This document shows, piece by piece, positions 61,362 to 64,000 of a DNA stretch of 64,000 nucleotides. The position numbers and the translations under genes were made by a program. Each line of letters opens with the position of its first letter. The first letter of the stretch is position 1. The notes under the pieces were generated by a model. It ran no database searches and had not been told where the DNA came from. It was given only the letters and a program-made list of their open reading frames with translations. Source of the stretch: Candidatus Trichofilum aggregatum (GTDB taxonomy: Bacteria; Chloroflexota; Anaerolineae; Promineifilales; Promineifilaceae); the NCBI GenBank assembly GCA_016716885.1, contig JADJUV010000004.1, positions 74,607 through 138,606 of the forward strand. Reading direction: 5' to 3'.

Positions 61362-61922
61362 ATGGCCCGCTATCAACGGCCTGAAGACCCCCGTAACCCT
61401 GAAAACCGCCCCCGCCGCCAGCGCCAGACCAACCGCGAACCGATACCCTGGCTCTGGTTGGGATTGGGACTGGTGGTTACCTTCATTTCTTTATTGGCGG
61501 CTTATTCCTTTGCTACCTCTTTGCTGGCACGCGAACCGCTTACTGCCGAGTTGCCCGCCCCAGAGGTCATCCGGCTGACAGCCCCACCCAGCCTGACCCC
61601 ATCGCCGACGGCGCCACGCCTGACGCCTACCCCTATCCCGTCGCTCACACCTGTGCCCACCCCTGATGTAGCCGTAGCCCCCGATCAGATTACTGTGGGC
61701 TATTATGTCCGGGTGGTGAATACACAAAACATTGGGGTGACGGTGCGGGGTGGCCCCAGCACCGATAATGTGCGCATTCTGGTGGCCCCGGAAGAGACGC
61801 TCATGTTAGTGATTGCTGGCCCCACGGAGAATGATGATTTTACCTGGTGGCAGGTGCAACTTGAGGATGGCACGGAAGGATGGGTCGTGGGTCAGTTCCT
61901 GGAACCCGCGGCCGCGCCCTAA
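61362..61922 (+). CDS. Membrane-anchored SH3-like protein
   Basis: A 186-residue protein: basic, Pro/Arg-rich cytoplasmic N-terminus (~1-28), one membrane helix (~29-52, WLWLGLGLVVTFISLLAAY), Thr/Pro linker (~75-105) and a C-terminal bacterial SH3 domain (~112-180; YYVRVVNTQNIGVTVRGGPST, WWQVQLEDGTEGWVVGQFL). Such domains bind peptidoglycan peptides or other surface ligands. GGAGACC precedes the ATG. Monocistronic. Confidence 0.87.
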   Translation: MARYQRPEDPRNPENRPRRQRQTNREPIPWLWLGLGLVVTFISLLAAYSFATSLLAREPLTAELPAPEVIRLTAPPSLTPSPTAPRLTPTPIPSLTPVPTPDVAVAPDQITVGYYVRVVNTQNIGVTVRGGPSTDNVRILVAPEETLMLVIAGPTENDDFTWWQVQLEDGTEGWVVGQFLEPAAAP

Positions 61923-61990
61923 CCCAGTTGTACCCGACGTGGCGACAGGGCGAAGAAAATGCCAGTTTATGCCCGTTGCCAGTATATTTA

Positions 61991-62086
61991 CTCGACATTG
62001 GCGTTTTCTGTGCTGACCTCTGGAGACTAAGAGACTAAGAGACTGAGAGACTTCCAGAGGTCGTCCATATTTTCGCCAGAGTCGAA
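61991..62086 (+). repeat. Family A inverted-repeat element, copy 7
   Basis: CTCGACATTGGCGTTTTCTG ... GACCTCTGGAGACTAAGAG ... CTTCCAGAGGTC ... TTTTCGCCAGAGTCGA. The terminal inverted repeats (CTCGACATTGGCG / CGCCAGAGTCGA) are nearly complete. Confidence 0.83.
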
Positions 62087-62165
62087 AATTTATCTATGGA
62101 TGGGTGTGTTAGTCAGCTTGTGCCCCCACACCCATCCCACGAATAGACCAACACACATAACGTTT

Positions 62166-64000
62166 ATGACCCCAGCCGAACGAATCAACCAACTGCGTAA
62201 GGAAATCAACTTCCACCTGTACCGTTACCACGTACTGGATGCGCCCGTTATCAGCGATGCTGAGTACGACGAGTTGTACCACGAATTACGCCAGCTTGAA
62301 GAAGCTCACCCCGATTTGCTCACGGCTGATTCGCCCACCCAACGAGCGGGGGCGCGGCCGCAAGATGCTTTCGCCAAAGTAGCCCACCCTGCCCCTATTC
62401 TCAGCCTGGGTAATGCCTTCAACGAGGAAGAGTTTTTTGCCTGGCGCGGCCGCATCAGCCGTTTGTTAGCCAACCCGGACACCCGGCTGGATTATGTGGT
62501 TGAACCCAAAATTGATGGCCTGACCGTGGTACTGACCTATCGTAATGGTGTTTTTGTGCAAGGAGCCACCCGTGGCAATGGCGAAGTGGGCGAAGATATC
62601 ACCCAAAACCTGCGCACCATCTACAGCCTGCCCAAACATATCCCTATCGATTCCCACAGCAACCTGACCCCGCCACCGTACCTGGTGGTACGGGGCGAAG
62701 CGTTTTTCCCGCTGGATAAATTTGAGGTGTTTAACAAGGCTCAGGCTGAGGCTGGCGAACGGGTCTACATGAATCCGCGTAACGCGGCCGCAGGCTCGCT
62801 GCGCCAACTCGACTCCACCATCACCGCCGCCCGCCCTTGACCCTGTTTTGTTATGATCTGGTGGCCTGGCAAGGGGTAGACATCCCCAACCAATGGGATC
62901 GGCTGGCCTATTTGCAGGCGCTGGGTTTTCCGGTGGCCCCGGATATTTTGTACTGTGAAGGTGAAGCTGAGGTCGCGGCCGCGTACCAACTTTGGGCCAC
63001 CAAACGCAACCAGATCAACTACGAAGTAGATGGCATCGTCGTCAAAATCAACAACCGCCCCCTGGCCGATAGCCTCGGCTTTGCGGGCAAAGACCCACGT
63101 GGCGCCCTGGCCATGAAATTCCCTGCCCAGGAGAAAACCACCAAACTTCTCGGGGTCAAAGTTACCGTGGGCCGTACCGGCGTCCTCAACCCCAATGCCG
63201 TTCTAGAACCAGTTGAGATCGGTGGTGTCGTGGTGCGTAATGCGCAATTGCACAACTTTGAGGACATCGTGCGCAAAGACATCCGCCTGGGTGATACCGT
63301 CTGGGTGAAACGGGCGGGCGAAGTCATTCCCCACGTCATCGGCCCGGTGGTCGATTTGCGTGATGGCTCCGAACAAATCATCCTGCCCCCAGATCGTTGC
63401 CCCTTCTGCGATGCCCCGGTGGTCAAAATTGAAGGCGAAGTCGCCATTTATTGCGACAACCCGGCTTGTCCGGAACAACTCGTGCGCCGGGTTGAATATT
63501 TTGTCAGCCGGGGGGCCATGGATATGGATAGCTTTGGTTCGCAGACAGGCGAACTCCTCATCAATGCGGGCCTGATCCACGATGTAGCCGATATTTATTA
63601 CCTCCCGCGTGAGTCATTGCTCCAACTTGAAGGGTTTAAAGTTAAAAAGGTGGATAACCTATTGGCAGGCATTGAAACCAGTAAAAATCAGCCGCCTGAA
63701 CGATTATTAACCGCTTTGGGTATTCCCTTTGTGGGTAGCGTCGTCGCCGGGTTGTTGGTGCAAGAGTTGGGTGGCCTGGACGAACTGGCCCAGGCCAGCG
63801 AAGAACGCCTGCGTGAAATCGAAGGGGTTGGTCCGCAAATTGCTAAAGCCGTAGCCGCCTGGTTCCAAGATGAACGTAACCTGGCCCTGCTGGATAAACT
63901 CAGGCAGGCCGGTCTCCGGTTTGTGGGCGACAAAAAAGCCCCCACCGCTGATACCCTGGCTGGTCACATCTTCGTCATTACTGGCACCTTGCCCACCTGG
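62166..64000 (+). CDS. ligA: NAD-dependent DNA ligase LigA, frameshifted and cut by window end
   Basis: Starts at the ATG at 62166 (RINQLRKEINFHLYRYHVLD). The adenylation domain holds the active-site Lys in EPKIDGL, RGEAFFPLDKFE and NPRNAAAGSLRQLD. The first frame stops at 62838-62840; the remainder (TLFCYDLVAW, YEVDGIVVKINNR, KFPAQEKTT, VGRTGVLNPNA, zinc finger CPFCDAPV ... YCDNPACPEQ, then helix-hairpin-helix repeats) continues one frame off. Adding one base in CGCCCTTGACC (62832-62842) restores the protein. LigA is essential in most bacteria, so a sequencing error is the likeliest cause. The BRCT end lies outside the window. Confidence 0.92.

Overview
The window is a chromosomal stretch of roughly 57% GC (estimated by eye) that most resembles an uncultured filamentous member of the Chloroflexota (Anaerolineae/Ardenticatenia-like). 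This is inferred from gene content: F420 genes (CofE, F420:NADP oxidoreductase, an LLM-class oxidoreductase), many secreted proteins with Thr/Pro 'PTPTNTP' linkers, a PgpH-YbeY-DgkA block, nSTAND/CHAT conflict proteins, and a bacterial ubiquitin-like operon. No rRNA gene is present to settle the taxonomy. One tRNA (Leu-UAA) is found.

Layout. 0-2.3 kb: a five-gene minus-strand cassette (RibD-like reductase, DUF1801, helix-hairpin-helix, DUF1905/YdeI, DinB-like). 2.6-4.8 kb: a short UvrA-like ATPase. 5.7-8.4 kb: a large secreted multidomain protein. 8.7-14.6 kb: a metal (Mn/Zn/Fe-type) ABC transporter operon behind a strong promoter with a DtxR/MntR-like operator; it has two permeases, each with a C-terminal winged helix, and a CNNM/CorC-type protein between them. 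14.6-21.6 kb: housekeeping (cupredoxin-like protein, lepA, tilS, tRNA-Leu, arginase, GyrI-like). 21.7-27.8 kb: a candidate conflict/immunity cassette (CHAT protease fused to an FGE-like domain; SIR2-like protein; nSTAND NTPase with WD40 repeats). 28-33.6 kb: DUF58, an abnormal low-complexity stretch, acyl-CoA dehydrogenase, V4R protein, and a TrmH-ThyA fusion ORF. 33.8-40.5 kb: response regulator, phosphodiester glycosidase-like protein, YqeY, PgpH-like HD protein, YbeY, DgkA, RmlC. 40.6-44.45 kb: a tight minus-strand operon of ubiquitin-like protein, E2, two JAMM peptidases (one membrane-anchored) and a RING-like zinc protein, with no E1. 44.5-50 kb: small hypothetical, alpha/beta hydrolase, GT-C-like membrane protein, argS. 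50-55 kb: ABC-2 exporter, ArsR-DUF2087 regulator, lipoprotein, frameshifted helical protein. 55-64 kb: F420-related genes, thioredoxin, a twice-frameshifted glycosidase, HD protein, a 21-bp tandem array, SH3 protein, and ligA, which carries a frameshift and runs off the end.

Two genome-scale signals stand out. First, the octamer GCGGCCGC (usually inside CGCGGCCGCG) occurs about 119 times by hand count, roughly forty times the base-composition expectation and mostly inside genes. It behaves like the cyanobacterial HIP1 highly iterated palindrome, but with a different sequence. Second, the intergenic regions hold several dispersed repeat families, including a ~95-bp family with terminal and internal inverted repeats (seven copies) and two hairpin families.

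The best candidates for a little-described system are the E1-less Ubl/E2/JAMM/RING operon (40.6-44.45 kb), the CHAT-FGE/SIR2/nSTAND cassette (21.7-27.8 kb), and the 16-unit, strictly 21-bp-phased array (60.86-61.20 kb). Several ORFs are broken at short homopolymers, including essential ligA, and there are G/C/A homopolymer stretches, so some anomalies probably reflect assembly error.
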